Source: Pseudomonadota bacterium (lineage in GTDB: Bacteria; Myxococcota_A; UBA9160; SZUA-336). From it: 38,235 bases of DNA. Position 1 is the first letter of the stretch. The number at the start of each line of letters is the position of its first letter. Below are positions 1 through 8,844 of this stretch, one piece after another. The notes under the pieces are model-generated. The model made no database searches, had not been told where the DNA came from, and was given only the letters and a program-made list of their open reading frames with translations. The stretch is taken from assembly GCA_003247575.1 (NCBI GenBank), contig QJZC01000025.1, positions 70,498 through 108,732 on the forward strand. The letters run 5' to 3'. Made by a program: the position numbers and the translations under genes.

Positions 1-59
1 GAAGGCAACGCAGCTCTCGAAGAATTTTTCCGGTGGAGAGCGGCGCGCTTCGCGGAGCG

Positions 60-707
60 TCATCCGGCTACACTCGGCACCAGGCTGGGCTCTCCGTGGA
101 GCATGTAGGCATCGATCGATGCGCGTAGCGCGTGGCGCGCTCGGTGGATTCGCATCTTGACTGCATCGCTTCCAATTCCGAGCGCCCGCGCGGTACTCGA
201 AGTGTCCAGCCCCTCGAGGTCGCGTAGGCGGATTACCGTGCGATACGATTCCGGCAGTCGCCGATACGAGTCCTCGATCACCCGACAGAGTTCATTGTGC
301 TCGGCTGCATCCGTGAATTCATTCGACGAGCCGGATCCTCGTGAGAGCTCGCCTGGAGACCCGGACTCTTCTCCAGCGTCCGCGTCGAGCGACTCGAGAC
401 TGCGACGTCGCCGTCGGCGAAGACCAAGCAGCGCGCAGTTGACGACGATCCGGTGGAACCATGTCGAGAGTCGGGCGCCGCCTTCGAACTTGGACAGAGA
501 GCGAAACGCACACAGAAATGCGTCTTGCACGGCGTCTTCCGCTGCGGCCTCGTCTCGGAGAATGCGCCGCGCGGTCGCCATTGCTCGCGGAGATTCGTCA
601 GAAACCCACTGCGTATAGGCCGCAGCGTCTCCAGATCGAAGTCGTTCTACCAGGGTCGCTTCCTCGAACGGCAGGTCTTGCGAATCGGTCATAGCGGAAT
701 CGGTCAT
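60..707 (-). CDS. ECF-type RNA polymerase sigma factor
   Basis: A 215-residue sigma-70 family factor of the ECF kind, which directs RNA polymerase to a small regulon, usually for stress. Region 2 spans about residues 18-95, with the typical AAEDAVQDAFL and FEGGARLSTWFHRIVVN signatures. Region 4 covers about 145-200, with a helix-turn-helix reading LEGLDTSSTARALGIG then VKMRIHRARHAL. The linker between them is long, starting with a run of six arginines and continuing acidic and Ser/Gly-rich. The reading frame is open further upstream, but the start at 707 has GGAGG seven bases before ATG and removes an unconserved extension. No anti-sigma gene is visible next to it; the left edge leaves 59 bases unread beyond its stop. 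The family call is firm; the regulon is unknown. Confidence 0.93.
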   Translation of the reverse strand: MTDSAMTDSQDLPFEEATLVERLRSGDAAAYTQWVSDESPRAMATARRILRDEAAAEDAVQDAFLCAFRSLSKFEGGARLSTWFHRIVVNCALLGLRRRRRRSLESLDADAGEESGSPGELSRGSGSSNEFTDAAEHNELCRVIEDSYRRLPESYRTVIRLRDLEGLDTSSTARALGIGSDAVKMRIHRARHALRASIDAYMLHGEPSLVPSVAG

Positions 708-711
708 AGCG
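682..711 (-). repeat. 15-bp tandem duplication over the sigma factor start codon
   Basis: On the minus strand CGCTATGACCGATTC occurs twice back to back, so the gene has two in-frame ATGs 15 bases apart, each followed by Thr-Asp-Ser. Only the first has GGAGG at normal spacing. The duplication keeps the frame and adds five residues. Confidence 0.9.
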
Positions 712-998
712 GGTCCTCCAGGCTGCAAGGCAGCTCGCGCGTAGGGCTGCGCCCCTCGCGGCGCAGCGGGATCCGGTCGGACGGCGAGACATCGCGCGCA
801 CTTCGGATCCTGTGAATCGCGGTTCATGAGCGCAGGAAGAGCAATGGCTGTGCCGATGCCTCTCAGGGCCCAAACGCTCAGGGAACGAGCAAGGGCCGAG
901 ACGGGCTACGCGGAACCGCGGCTAGCCCACGACCTATCGTGGCTCCAGCACGCGAGCCCACGACGGTGCGTGGCCAGATCCGTTCCAGCCCGCGACAT
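708..998. other. intergenic region, sigma factor promoter side
   Basis: This stretch lies upstream of the sigma factor and downstream of the sigma-54 activator gene, both on the minus strand. I see no convincing gene and no clear -35/-10 pair. The promoter of the sigma gene probably lies here, unless it is read through from the activator gene. Confidence 0.5.
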
Positions 999-1017
999 CG
1001 CCGCCGAGGGGGCGGCG
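999..1017 (-). terminator. GC-rich hairpin after the sigma-54 activator gene
   Basis: CGCCGCC and GGCGGCG form a perfect 7-bp stem around a 5-base loop, one base past the stop codon of the activator gene. No T-run follows, so it is a weak candidate for an intrinsic terminator; it may only protect the mRNA end. Confidence 0.45.
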
Positions 1018-1018
1018 G

Positions 1019-3295
1019 CTAGGCGCCCGCTCGCGGCGGACGCTGTACGCGCAAGCGCTTCATGCGGCTGCGCAGCGTACTCGGCGACAGTCCGAGGGCG
1101 GTGGCAGCACCGAGCGGACCTTCGATCCTGCCCTGCGCCGCGGCGAGGGCCTGCTCGATGTGCGCTCGCTGGATTCGATCCAGGGGAGGCAGATCGAACT
1201 CCTGTGCGCTCCGGCTCTGTGCCTCCGTCGAGGAGGGCTCTCCCGCGGGCAAGGCGCTGGATCCCGCGGTCAGGTCGCCCCGCCCATGAAGCGCGACTTC
1301 CTGACGTGGCCGCACGACCGGAGCCAGGACGGCCTGGGGCAACGCCACGCGTAGCGCCTCTGCCTGCAGCTCTACCGCGGATGCGGGTGTCATGATCAGC
1401 GCCCGCTCGATCACGTTCGCGAGTTCGCGCACGTTCCCGGGCCAGTGGTATCGTCCCATGAGGTCCAAGGCCGCGGAGGACAGCCGGCGTGCGTTGCGTC
1501 CGATTCGGCTCGCAGCATCGTCCAAGAAGAGCTGCGCCAAGAGCGGAACATCCTCGAGCCGATCCCTCAAAGGTGGCAGGGATAGCGGGAAGACGCTGAG
1601 CCGGTAGTAGAGATCCTGACGAAAGCGACCCTCTTCGACGGCAGCTGCAAGATCGCGGTTCGTAGCGGCAACGACTCGCACGTCTACCTCGAGCGTGCGC
1701 GTACCCCCTACGCGTTCGAGCTCATGCTCCTGCAGAACGCGCAACAACTTCACCTGGGCTTCGAGGGGTAGCTCACCGACCTCGTCGAGGAACAAGGTTC
1801 CCCGATGAGCCAGCTCGAAGCGCCCCGTGCGTGCGTGCGTCGCACCGGTGAACGCACCCCGCTCGTGACCGAACAGCTCGCTCTCCACGAGCCCACTGGG
1901 GATGGCTGCGCAATTGACCTTGATCAACGGACGCTCGGCGCGGGCACTGTTTGCATGGAGGGCGCGCGCGACCAGCTCCTTGCCCGTCCCCGTCTCGCCC
2001 GTGATCAAGACGGTGGCTTCCGTCGGCGCGACCAGCTCGAGTTCGCGCAGGGTACGCAGTAGGGCGTCGCTGCGACCGACGATCTCACCGAAACGGTGCT
2101 GGTCTCGGATCTCCTCCTGCAGGTACGCGTTCTCGGCCGCGAGCTGATCGCGCAGCGCCTTCAGGTCCTCATGGATCAGGCAGTGCTCGAGTGCGACGGC
2201 GACGGCACTCGCGATCCCGTCGAGCAGGCGGCGGGGCACACGAGCGTATGCGCCTTCATCGGCGGCCATGAAGAACAGAGCCGCGCGCACCTCGTCGCCC
2301 ATTCTGAGTGGGAGGACACAGAGCGACTGCATCCCCTCTCGAGTCATCACGGAGAAGGTCGTAGGAAAACGCGCGCGCATCTCCGCGCGCCGCGTAGAGG
2401 TCAGGACGGAACCGCTTCGAATCACGTGATCACACGCCGTCCCTGCCGCCGGAAGGACGTGCGCGTCGGTGCGCTCGGGCAGCTCGCCATGCTCCGGCGT
2501 GAGCAGGTGTCCGCGCAGCTGCCCACCCTCGAGCGGGACCTCGATTCCGAATCGGTCGGTGGGAATCAATGGAGAGAGCGTGGCCGCGAGTGCGCCGAAG
2601 AGATCATCGCGTTCGAGTCCACGACTGACGGCCCGATGAATGCGCAGCAACGCCGCGAGCTCGTGGTACGCAAGGTCGAGCTCGCTGCGGACGCGCGCCG
2701 TCTCCCGTTGCTGGTCGCGCAGCGCACCGTGCAAGTCTGCCAGCGTCTCGCGCAGGATGTGCTCCGCACCGATGCGCTCGAGCTCGATGCGCGCGCGCTC
2801 GGCGAAGAGCTGCAGGAGCGAGAGTCCCGGTTCTGGGTCCGCGATCGGCTGGCGGTCGAGCACCGCCAGATGCCCGATCGGGCGGCCGTCCGCGCTCGAC
2901 AAGGCGACTCCGAGGTAGCTGCGCGCTCCGATCCTCTGGAGGCCGCGATCCTGTGGAAATCGCAGCTGCACGTCGTCGACGCACGTGCAGACCCCGGCTC
3001 GTACGACCTCCGAGCAAGGGGTGCCGGCGAGGTCGAACTCCACGTTGTCGAGCCACCTCTCGTCTCCCCAGTAGGCAACCGTGCGCACCCGCTCGGGGCG
3101 GCCTGCGAACTCGGCTACAAAGGCGTGACTCGCACCCAGGGCCTCGGCGAGCTGCCGTACGACCAGCCGCAGGAGCTCGGCTCCCGACTTGTCGGCCGTG
3201 ATCTCCAGCACCGACTGATAGGCGAAACGCTCCGCCCACCTCGAGGAGATCTGCGTAGATGTCGATCGCGGCGATGGGGACGTAGCCACCTCCAC
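1019..3295 (-). CDS. sigma-54 dependent activator with two GAF domains (Fis-type)
   Basis: A 758-residue enhancer-binding protein that opens sigma-54 promoters by ATP hydrolysis. Two GAF-type sensor domains occupy about residues 25-180 and 215-375, joined by a helical linker. The AAA+ core follows: Walker A GETGTGKE near 430, the sigma-54 contact loop GAFTGA near 478, a Walker B segment [11 protein letters not shown], and the R-finger region ending in [19 protein letters not shown]-terminal Fis-type helix-turn-helix ends the protein (about 700-750). All hallmarks are intact, so it should be active. The N-terminus resembles FhlA/NifA-like regulators with ligand- or redox-sensing GAFs, but no ligand can be named. 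The start is GTG; a second in-frame GTG two codons later is an alternative. I see no sigma-54 promoter nearby, so its targets may lie elsewhere. Confidence 0.95.
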   Translation of the reverse strand: MEVATSPSPRSTSTQISSRWAERFAYQSVLEITADKSGAELLRLVVRQLAEALGASHAFVAEFAGRPERVRTVAYWGDERWLDNVEFDLAGTPCSEVVRAGVCTCVDDVQLRFPQDRGLQRIGARSYLGVALSSADGRPIGHLAVLDRQPIADPEPGLSLLQLFAERARIELERIGAEHILRETLADLHGALRDQQRETARVRSELDLAYHELAALLRIHRAVSRGLERDDLFGALAATLSPLIPTDRFGIEVPLEGGQLRGHLLTPEHGELPERTDAHVLPAAGTACDHVIRSGSVLTSTRRAEMRARFPTTFSVMTREGMQSLCVLPLRMGDEVRAALFFMAADEGAYARVPRRLLDGIASAVAVALEHCLIHEDLKALRDQLAAENAYLQEEIRDQHRFGEIVGRSDALLRTLRELELVAPTEATVLITGETGTGKELVARALHANSARAERPLIKVNCAAIPSGLVESELFGHERGAFTGATHARTGRFELAHRGTLFLDEVGELPLEAQVKLLRVLQEHELERVGGTRTLEVDVRVVAATNRDLAAAVEEGRFRQDLYYRLSVFPLSLPPLRDRLEDVPLLAQLFLDDAASRIGRNARRLSSAALDLMGRYHWPGNVRELANVIERALIMTPASAVELQAEALRVALPQAVLAPVVRPRQEVALHGRGDLTAGSSALPAGEPSSTEAQSRSAQEFDLPPLDRIQRAHIEQALAAAQGRIEGPLGAATALGLSPSTLRSRMKRLRVQRPPRAGA

Positions 3296-3598
3296 GTAGC
3301 AGCCGGACGGAATGCGACTGGGTGAGGACGCATTATAGAGCCAGCATGACAGGTCCGCCCACTGGCCTCGATGAGGCCATCACCCCACGCGTGACCTCAG
3401 GCGATCCGCCGAGTCGAGCCCCTCACGGAGATCCTCAGGCACTGGACGCACCCGTTCGAATGGACGCTGCCGCGGCTCATCCATAGGTGCGCAGCACACC
3501 GCTCGACTGCCCGGAGCGCGCATTCGCCGCGGAACACGACCGAGCTCAGCACCCCCCTCAGCACAGTATTTAGACAGGTGCTCTACTCCGATCTGGTG
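3296..3598. other. intergenic region before the sigma-54 activator
   Basis: About 300 bases between the end of the kinase-AAA-TPR gene and the start of the activator, both on the minus strand. No gene, RNA or strong hairpin is evident. It is the likely place for the activator promoter. Confidence 0.5.
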
Positions 3599-4687
3599 CT
3601 ATCGTCGCATGCCGAGCGGCGGCTGCCGAGAAACGCCATACCGCTGGCGCAACAGCTCGACCTTTCCCGTCGCACCCCACCGTTGGTAGAACTGGGTCGC
3701 CATTCCGAGATCGGCGGACAGGAGCGAGCGCCGCTCATGTCGAGCGGCGGCTTGGGCGCCGCGCTCGCTCGCTAGAGCTGCCATGTGCAGGAAGCCACGG
3801 GAAACCGCCCGCTCGAAGCATCTCTCGTACAGACGCTTCGACTCCTCGCGGCGACCTCGATGGTCGGACACCTCGGCCGCCAGAAACCCTTCCATATGTA
3901 CCAGGTCCGGCGAATACCGAGCCCAGCGAGACAGCCAAGCCCGAGCCGCACGCAACTCGCGCAGATACCTGCTGCGACTCGCCCCGCGGGAATCCCATGC
4001 CAGGCTGGACGCCGCAACTCCACGATAGAACATGTGATCTGCGATATGCACGAACGGCAGCCCCCGCAGCAGTCGTACCCCGACTCGCTCAGACTGTTCG
4101 AAGGCAAGCCGAGCGCGACCGAAGATACACAGGGTCATGACCCAGAACGTGCGTACGAAGGTTTCTCCGGCACCCGGATGGACACTCAGCCATGCCTCGA
4201 TCTCTCCTGCCTGCGACTCGAGAGCCGCCGAGTCCTGTAGCTCGAGCAGCAGGCGGTAGGGCCGGAAGCACCCCTCGGGATTGGGGTAGTTGTGCCCACT
4301 GCGGTTCACGCGTGCGATGAGTGTGCCGAACTCGTCCGCGACCTCGCGTACGCCGACTCCCGCGAGCGCGCGATGTACGGCCCGCTGAAAATCGGCGTAA
4401 TACGCGTATTCGGGGTCGCCATTCTCCCGAAGCGCTTCAGCGATATCAGCAAGTCCTGCTACCGCGTCGCGGCGGGAGTCCAGCCACGCTCGAGTAAGGG
4501 CCGTCAAGAACTGCGTCCGCGGAACGTATACAGAGTGCGGAATGCGCGCGATCCATTGCTCGGATCGGCGCAGACACTGCCGAGCCAGCTCACCATCACA
4601 CAGGACGTGATGGGCGAACAGTGCGAAGTTGGACAGGGTGAACGCAGGGTGGATCAGGAATCCGGAGCGCAGGTATTGCCGAAGCAC
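3599..4687 (-). CDS. C-terminal TPR-like part of the kinase-AAA signalling gene, out of frame
   Basis: This reading frame carries the missing C-terminal third of the large kinase-AAA protein encoded just upstream (4596-7424). It is all alpha-helical and degenerate TPR-like, with segments such as FALFAHHVLCDGELARQCL, FQRAVHRALAGVGV and LYERCFERAVSRGFLHMAALASERGA, as in the C-termini of kinase-AAA-TPR regulators. Its nominal first codon is a GTG inside the 7-bp repeat, with no ribosome-binding site, so it is probably not an independent gene. Deleting one 7-bp unit (see the repeat at 4679-4706) joins the two frames into one 1272-residue protein: ...LASSF, then VLRQYLRSGF.... The two frames are therefore best seen as one gene split by a +7 frameshift. 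Confidence 0.85.
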   Translation of the reverse strand: MLRQYLRSGFLIHPAFTLSNFALFAHHVLCDGELARQCLRRSEQWIARIPHSVYVPRTQFLTALTRAWLDSRRDAVAGLADIAEALRENGDPEYAYYADFQRAVHRALAGVGVREVADEFGTLIARVNRSGHNYPNPEGCFRPYRLLLELQDSAALESQAGEIEAWLSVHPGAGETFVRTFWVMTLCIFGRARLAFEQSERVGVRLLRGLPFVHIADHMFYRGVAASSLAWDSRGASRSRYLRELRAARAWLSRWARYSPDLVHMEGFLAAEVSDHRGRREESKRLYERCFERAVSRGFLHMAALASERGAQAAARHERRSLLSADLGMATQFYQRWGATGKVELLRQRYGVSRQPPLGMRR

Positions 4688-7424
4688 GAAGCTCGAAGCT
4701 CGAAGCCAGAACGATCAGGTATCCATCGACGCGCGCCAGAGCCCCGGAGGCTGCATCCACCAATTCGACACCGGCAGACAATCGACCGCGTTCAGGATCT
4801 ACCGGATGCTGGAATCTGCCGCTCTCGAACAGGCGGAACATCCAGTACGTGAAGCGAGCGGCGAAGCGAGTGCGCAGACGCGAGGGGTGCAACGGCCAAT
4901 GGATTCCGAGCTTGCGGAGGATCTGGAGTTCGTACTGTGCGCAAGCCACCGGGGGCTTGAGTAACGTCCAGATGCGCAACCGCAACTGCGCGACGCTCGA
5001 CAGCTCGGAGCGTGACCTGATCCTTCTATCCAAGTCATCGAGACTGTCCAGCGCCCTCGCAGGATCTCCGCTCAGGAACGAGGCTTCCGCATAGCGGAGC
5101 AGCAATTCGACTCCGAGATCATGACGCGCCTGCCAGTCGTCCTCCAGGAAGTGCTTGCAGCCGATCGCTAGATAGACCGCGGCTTCGTGCACCGCACCAC
5201 TGCGGAGAGCGAGGCGACCCGCGCGCAGGTTGACGTCTACGGTTCTCCGCACCACTTCGGGCGAGAGCATGCCGGCTCCGCGATTCAGATGGTCTGCGAT
5301 CTCGAAGGCACGCAGCTCCTGCTGCGTCTCAGCAGAGATCTCGAGCAAGTGCGCGGCGATGTCCGCGTGGAGCTGCCTCCGCTCCCGCTCCGGCAGGAGC
5401 ACCTGCGCGGACTCTCGAATCCTGTCGTGCGCGAAGCGGAATCCGCCGCTTGCGGGCAAGACGAGCCCTTCGTCACAGAGCTCGTAGAGAGCGGCCTGCA
5501 TCCAGCCAGTGGGCCGATCGGCCAACTCAGCAAGCATTCCCACGCTGAACGAGTCGCCTGCGCAGCTGGCAAGGCGCAACACCTCGCCGGCGCGCGCAGA
5601 GAGCTTCTGAATTCGTCCGGAGATCATGGCCACGGCGCCGTCTGCGACCTCAGCACCAGCAATCGCCTCGATATCCCACCGCCAACCCTGCCCAAGCTCC
5701 CAGCGGAGCATCCCCGCATCGGAGCAGAAGTCCAGGAACTGCTGGATCAACAGAGGCAGACTCGCCGTCTTGAGCGCTACCTCCCGAGCTAACTCGCGGA
5801 CATCCCCCACTTCGCACTGGAGCGTCTCACCGAGCAGGCCCTCGATGGCTCCAAGTGGCAAGCCTTCGAGCTCGATCACGCGAACGTCACGAATTCGATT
5901 TCCCACGAGCTCCTGCAGCCGGAGAATCGGGTGATCCTTCCCGATCGAATCCCCGCGAAACGCACCGACGACGAACACAGCACAGTTCGCATCCAGCGTG
6001 GTGACTTGCTCTATCAAGAAACGACTTCCTGGATCTGCCCACTGCAGGTCATCGAGGAACAAGACCAGAGGATGCGCGGGCGCAGCCAGTGCGGAGAGGA
6101 ACCGCTGGACCACCAATGCCAAGCGCTGGCGTGACTCACGCGGTCCCAAACGGGGCACTTCCGGAACCTCGCCCAGGATGTATGCGAGGTCCGGCACGAC
6201 GTCGATCAGGGCCTGTGCGATCGAGCCCAGCGCGCTGGTGAGATGCTCCCGCCAGTGCGCCAGCGCCTCGTCACTTTCCAGCAAGAGCTGCTGGCAGATG
6301 CCGTTGAGCGCGCTGACCCAGCAGGCGGACGGACGCTCGGTGTACAAGTCGCACTTCCCGATTGCGAGGTAGCCCGAGGTCTCGCTCACGACGCGGCCCA
6401 ACGCATCGATCAGCGAGGACTTTCCGGTCCCCGCATTGCCGCGAACCCAGAGTGCACTGAGCCTCCCGAGAGATGCCTCTGCGTAGACCGAACGTAGCAA
6501 CTGGATTTCGTTGTCACGTCCATAGTCCGAGCGCGGAACTCGCGGGCGTTTTTGCACGTCAGCTTCTGCCAGCCGCAGCAGGGACTGCTTCTCGCCGGAT
6601 GCGATGTTGTCGCGAATCAGCGCCAGGTCCGAGGCCAAGCTACGAGCGCTCTGATACCTGGCCTCCGGCTGCTTCTCGAGCAGCTTGTGTACGACCTGGA
6701 GCAGCGGGGCCGGAAGGTTTGGGCGGAAGCGCTTCAAGGGAACCACGGGGCGCGCCATGTGGGCGTGGATCAACTCGAGCGGAGTCGAACCATCGAACGG
6801 TGGGCGTCCCGCGAATGCGTAGTAGAGGACAGCACCCAAAGAGTAGAGATCGCTGCGAGCATCGCACCCGCGATTCATGCGACCCGTTTGTTCGGGGGAG
6901 ATGTAGCGCAGTGGATCCGTGCGGTCGTTCTGATCCGCCAGCGCCGCCGCCTCGACCGCACCCAGGGCACGCGCGCAGGTGAATCCCACCAGATAGGCGC
7001 GAGCCGTCGAGGGATCGTGGCGCAGATTCTCGGGGCTTATGCCCAGGTGAAGGAGATGAGCCGAATGTACACAAGCTAGTGCATCAACCCACTGCAGCGA
7101 ACGGTCGAGGAGACCGAGAAGTCCAGCGTCGCTGATGGGTTCTCCTAGCGGCGCGAGGGCGCTCACCCCAACGTGCTCGATCACCAGGACCACCTGCATC
7201 CCTTCGACGCAGAGCTCGAGAGCACGGGGGATGCTTGGGTGCGTCACGGATGCGAGAGCCTGATGCTCCAGTTCCGCGCGCTGGGCGGCCGATGCGTTTG
7301 CCGCATGGACCTTGACCATCACCGGCGCGGAATCGGCCCCAGGGGCGACATAGATGCGGACCTGGCTGCTTTGAGAGAGCAGCTTGGATCCGGGATATCT
7401 TGCGAGAATGGCGTCGAATTCCAC
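4596..7424 (-). CDS. pseudokinase-AAA ATPase signalling protein, frameshifted at its C-terminus
   Basis: The N-terminal 270 residues have a Ser/Thr protein kinase fold: VMVKVH supplies the ATP-anchoring lysine, and YISPEQTGRMN, RSDLYSLGAVLYYAFAGRPPF and the C-lobe helices are clear. The catalytic loop, however, reads HLGISPEN instead of HRDxKPxN, and the DFG site reads VGF, so phosphotransfer is doubtful. An AAA_16-type ATPase follows, with Walker A GNAGTGKSS and Walker B PLVLFLDDLQWAD, then helical repeats. This order is typical of large multidomain regulators common in myxobacteria and cyanobacteria. The start is GTG at 7424, the only in-frame start after a stop, without a good ribosome-binding site. 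The last ~30 residues here are frameshift product; the proper continuation lies in 3599-4687. It sits downstream of secB, on the same strand, with a 197-bp gap. Confidence 0.9.
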   Translation of the reverse strand: MEFDAILARYPGSKLLSQSSQVRIYVAPGADSAPVMVKVHAANASAAQRAELEHQALASVTHPSIPRALELCVEGMQVVLVIEHVGVSALAPLGEPISDAGLLGLLDRSLQWVDALACVHSAHLLHLGISPENLRHDPSTARAYLVGFTCARALGAVEAAALADQNDRTDPLRYISPEQTGRMNRGCDARSDLYSLGAVLYYAFAGRPPFDGSTPLELIHAHMARPVVPLKRFRPNLPAPLLQVVHKLLEKQPEARYQSARSLASDLALIRDNIASGEKQSLLRLAEADVQKRPRVPRSDYGRDNEIQLLRSVYAEASLGRLSALWVRGNAGTGKSSLIDALGRVVSETSGYLAIGKCDLYTERPSACWVSALNGICQQLLLESDEALAHWREHLTSALGSIAQALIDVVPDLAYILGEVPEVPRLGPRESRQRLALVVQRFLSALAAPAHPLVLFLDDLQWADPGSRFLIEQVTTLDANCAVFVVGAFRGDSIGKDHPILRLQELVGNRIRDVRVIELEGLPLGAIEGLLGETLQCEVGDVRELAREVALKTASLPLLIQQFLDFCSDAGMLRWELGQGWRWDIEAIAGAEVADGAVAMISGRIQKLSARAGEVLRLASCAGDSFSVGMLAELADRPTGWMQAALYELCDEGLVLPASGGFRFAHDRIRESAQVLLPERERRQLHADIAAHLLEISAETQQELRAFEIADHLNRGAGMLSPEVVRRTVDVNLRAGRLALRSGAVHEAAVYLAIGCKHFLEDDWQARHDLGVELLLRYAEASFLSGDPARALDSLDDLDRRIRSRSELSSVAQLRLRIWTLLKPPVACAQYELQILRKLGIHWPLHPSRLRTRFAARFTYWMFRLFESGRFQHPVDPERGRLSAGVELVDAASGALARVDGYLIVLASSFELRASAIPALRIPDPPCVHPVQLRTVRPSRPV
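4679..4706 (-). repeat. four heptamer units inside the kinase-AAA gene
   Basis: Minus-strand reading: GCTTCGA, GCTTCGA, GCTTCGT, GCTTCGG. The first two units are identical and the others differ only in the last base. Since 7 is not a multiple of 3, each gain or loss of a unit changes the frame. The span 3599-7424 is 3826 bases; minus 7 it is 3819, divisible by 3, and the joined frame has no stop. The repeat is therefore where the gene goes out of frame. Confidence 0.93.
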
Positions 7425-7621
7425 CAGGAACGTGATCGGCCCTAGAGCTGTCCCCCTTCAGAGGGAGTTTGCGGGCCAGCTCGCGCCGGCCTGCGACAGG
7501 CTACGACGCAAGCGCCAGCCCGCCGTCGCTGATCCATCGCTCGACAGCTTGCGCCCTCTGCGGGGGAGGCATCGCGCTGATCTCGATCGGATTCGGTACC
7601 TATCTCGCCGCAACAGAACGG

Positions 7622-8089
7622 CTAGTTCGGCGCATCGCCAGTGGGTGCCTGCTGCGCGGCGCGCAGCGCCTCTCGATACAACAGTTCGAAGTTCACCGGA
7701 GCCAGATGGACGGGACCGAAGCCACCCTTGACGACCAGGCCGTCCACCGCCTCGCGAGCATACGGAAAGAGCGTGCTCGGACAGGCGATGCCCAGCACCA
7801 AGCGGAGCTGGTTCTCGTCGGCACCGGTGATGGCGAAGATTCCGGCCTGGTGCACCTCCACCAAGAACAAGGTCTGCGACTCGGACTTCCGAGCCGTGAC
7901 CGTCAGGATGAGGACCACCTCGAAGCGCTGTGCGTCCAAGGCACTCACGCGCGTGTTGATGTCCACTTGTATCTGCGGTCGCCGCTCCTCTGCGAACGCT
8001 AGAGGGCTGTTCGGCGACTCGAAGGAGGCGTCCTTCAGATAAATCCGCTCCAGCCCCAACTGCACCACGTTCTCGCTCGCCTCGCTCAT
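7622..8089 (-). CDS. secB: protein-export chaperone SecB
   Basis: SecB is a cytoplasmic tetrameric chaperone that keeps precursor proteins unfolded and delivers them to SecA. The 155-residue product matches the family along its whole length: LERIYLKDASFESPNSP at the N-terminus, EVVLILTVTARKSESQTLFLVEVHQAGIF in the beta-sheet core, LVLGIACPSTLFPYAREAVDGLVVKGGF for the conserved helix region, then PVNFELLY. The start at 8089 is preceded by GAGGG nine bases upstream and gives MSEASENVVQLG; the reading frame begins seven codons earlier without support. It stands alone here, between a DUF1579-like gene and the kinase-AAA gene, not beside the genes often found with it in Enterobacteria. Confidence 0.96.
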   Translation of the reverse strand: MSEASENVVQLGLERIYLKDASFESPNSPLAFAEERRPQIQVDINTRVSALDAQRFEVVLILTVTARKSESQTLFLVEVHQAGIFAITGADENQLRLVLGIACPSTLFPYAREAVDGLVVKGGFGPVHLAPVNFELLYREALRAAQQAPTGDAPN

Positions 8090-8262
8090 GCCGTCGATCC
8101 CTCTCTGCACTCAACCTGGTCGAGAAAGCCCCGCATCATACCCCGTCCGCTGGCGCAGGGAGAGATTTCCTCATTCCCGCGAGAACGCGCCTTCGCCCTC
8201 GATGGTGGGATTCTGGTCCTGCAGCGTCGAGAGAGATCTGGTCGGCGCCTCCAGCCGCGAGC

Positions 8263-8844
8263 TCAACTCGCCTCCAGCTCGGAACGTCGGGCCGAAATGG
8301 TCATCAGCCGATACCAGCTGTGGCCGCCATCCCAGCTCTGCTCGTGCTCCCACTCGAATCGATCTCGCTCGATGCCGAAGAATCGGATCCGGGCTTCGAA
8401 CGCGACCCCGTCGACGTCTACGCCGCTCCCCTCGCCGTGGATCTCACCTTCACACTCACGTGCTACGAATCGGGTCGCGATCTGGGGCTGCATCGGTGTC
8501 AGGAAGGTCATCTCCCAGCGTTCGGTCTCGGGGCAGAAGGTGCGGAGCGTTCGACCGCCAGAAACGATGCGGCCGTCAGGGAGCCGCGACTCGTAGAAGT
8601 CCGCCAGCATGCGGCCCTCATACAATGATTCGGCGCGCCAGGTCCCAGTGCCTCGGAACATCTCCTTGCCGGTCCAGTCACATCCCACCTGAACGGTCTT
8701 CCAGCTCCCGATCAGAAAGTCGAACTGCTTCCCCTGGGGCGGAGGGCCGGCCAAGTATTGGCGCAGCCAACGCGCGTTCCGCGCCGCGCCAGCCTCGAAG
8801 ATGGCTTGGATTCCTTTGGGGGATCGGTCTATCGTGCACGTCAT
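8263..8844 (-). CDS. small DUF1579-like (calycin-type) protein of unknown function
   Basis: A 193-residue soluble protein with no signal peptide. From about residue 40 it has the pattern of DUF1579-like calycin proteins: FDFLIGSWKTV, then GTGTWRAESLYEGRMLADFY, a GGRTLRTFCPETERWEM strand pair, and a WEHEQSWDGGHSWYRLMTISARR ending. These proteins are predicted small barrels; no activity is established for the group. The start at 8844 is ATG with AGAGG seven bases upstream. The ribosome-binding site lies inside the 3' end of the decayed serpin gene, so this gene has probably lost its original upstream neighbour. The family assignment is from remembered motif order only and is moderate. Confidence 0.75.
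   Translation of the reverse strand: MTCTIDRSPKGIQAIFEAGAARNARWLRQYLAGPPPQGKQFDFLIGSWKTVQVGCDWTGKEMFRGTGTWRAESLYEGRMLADFYESRLPDGRIVSGGRTLRTFCPETERWEMTFLTPMQPQIATRFVARECEGEIHGEGSGVDVDGVAFEARIRFFGIERDRFEWEHEQSWDGGHSWYRLMTISARRSELEAS

Noticed and set aside
7501..7600. Minus-strand peptide VPNPIEISAMPPPQRAQAVE-RWISDGG like the C-terminus of a c-type cytochrome domain
   Set aside because: Only about 30 codons between two stops, no haem motif and no start; could be a relic but not enough to annotate.
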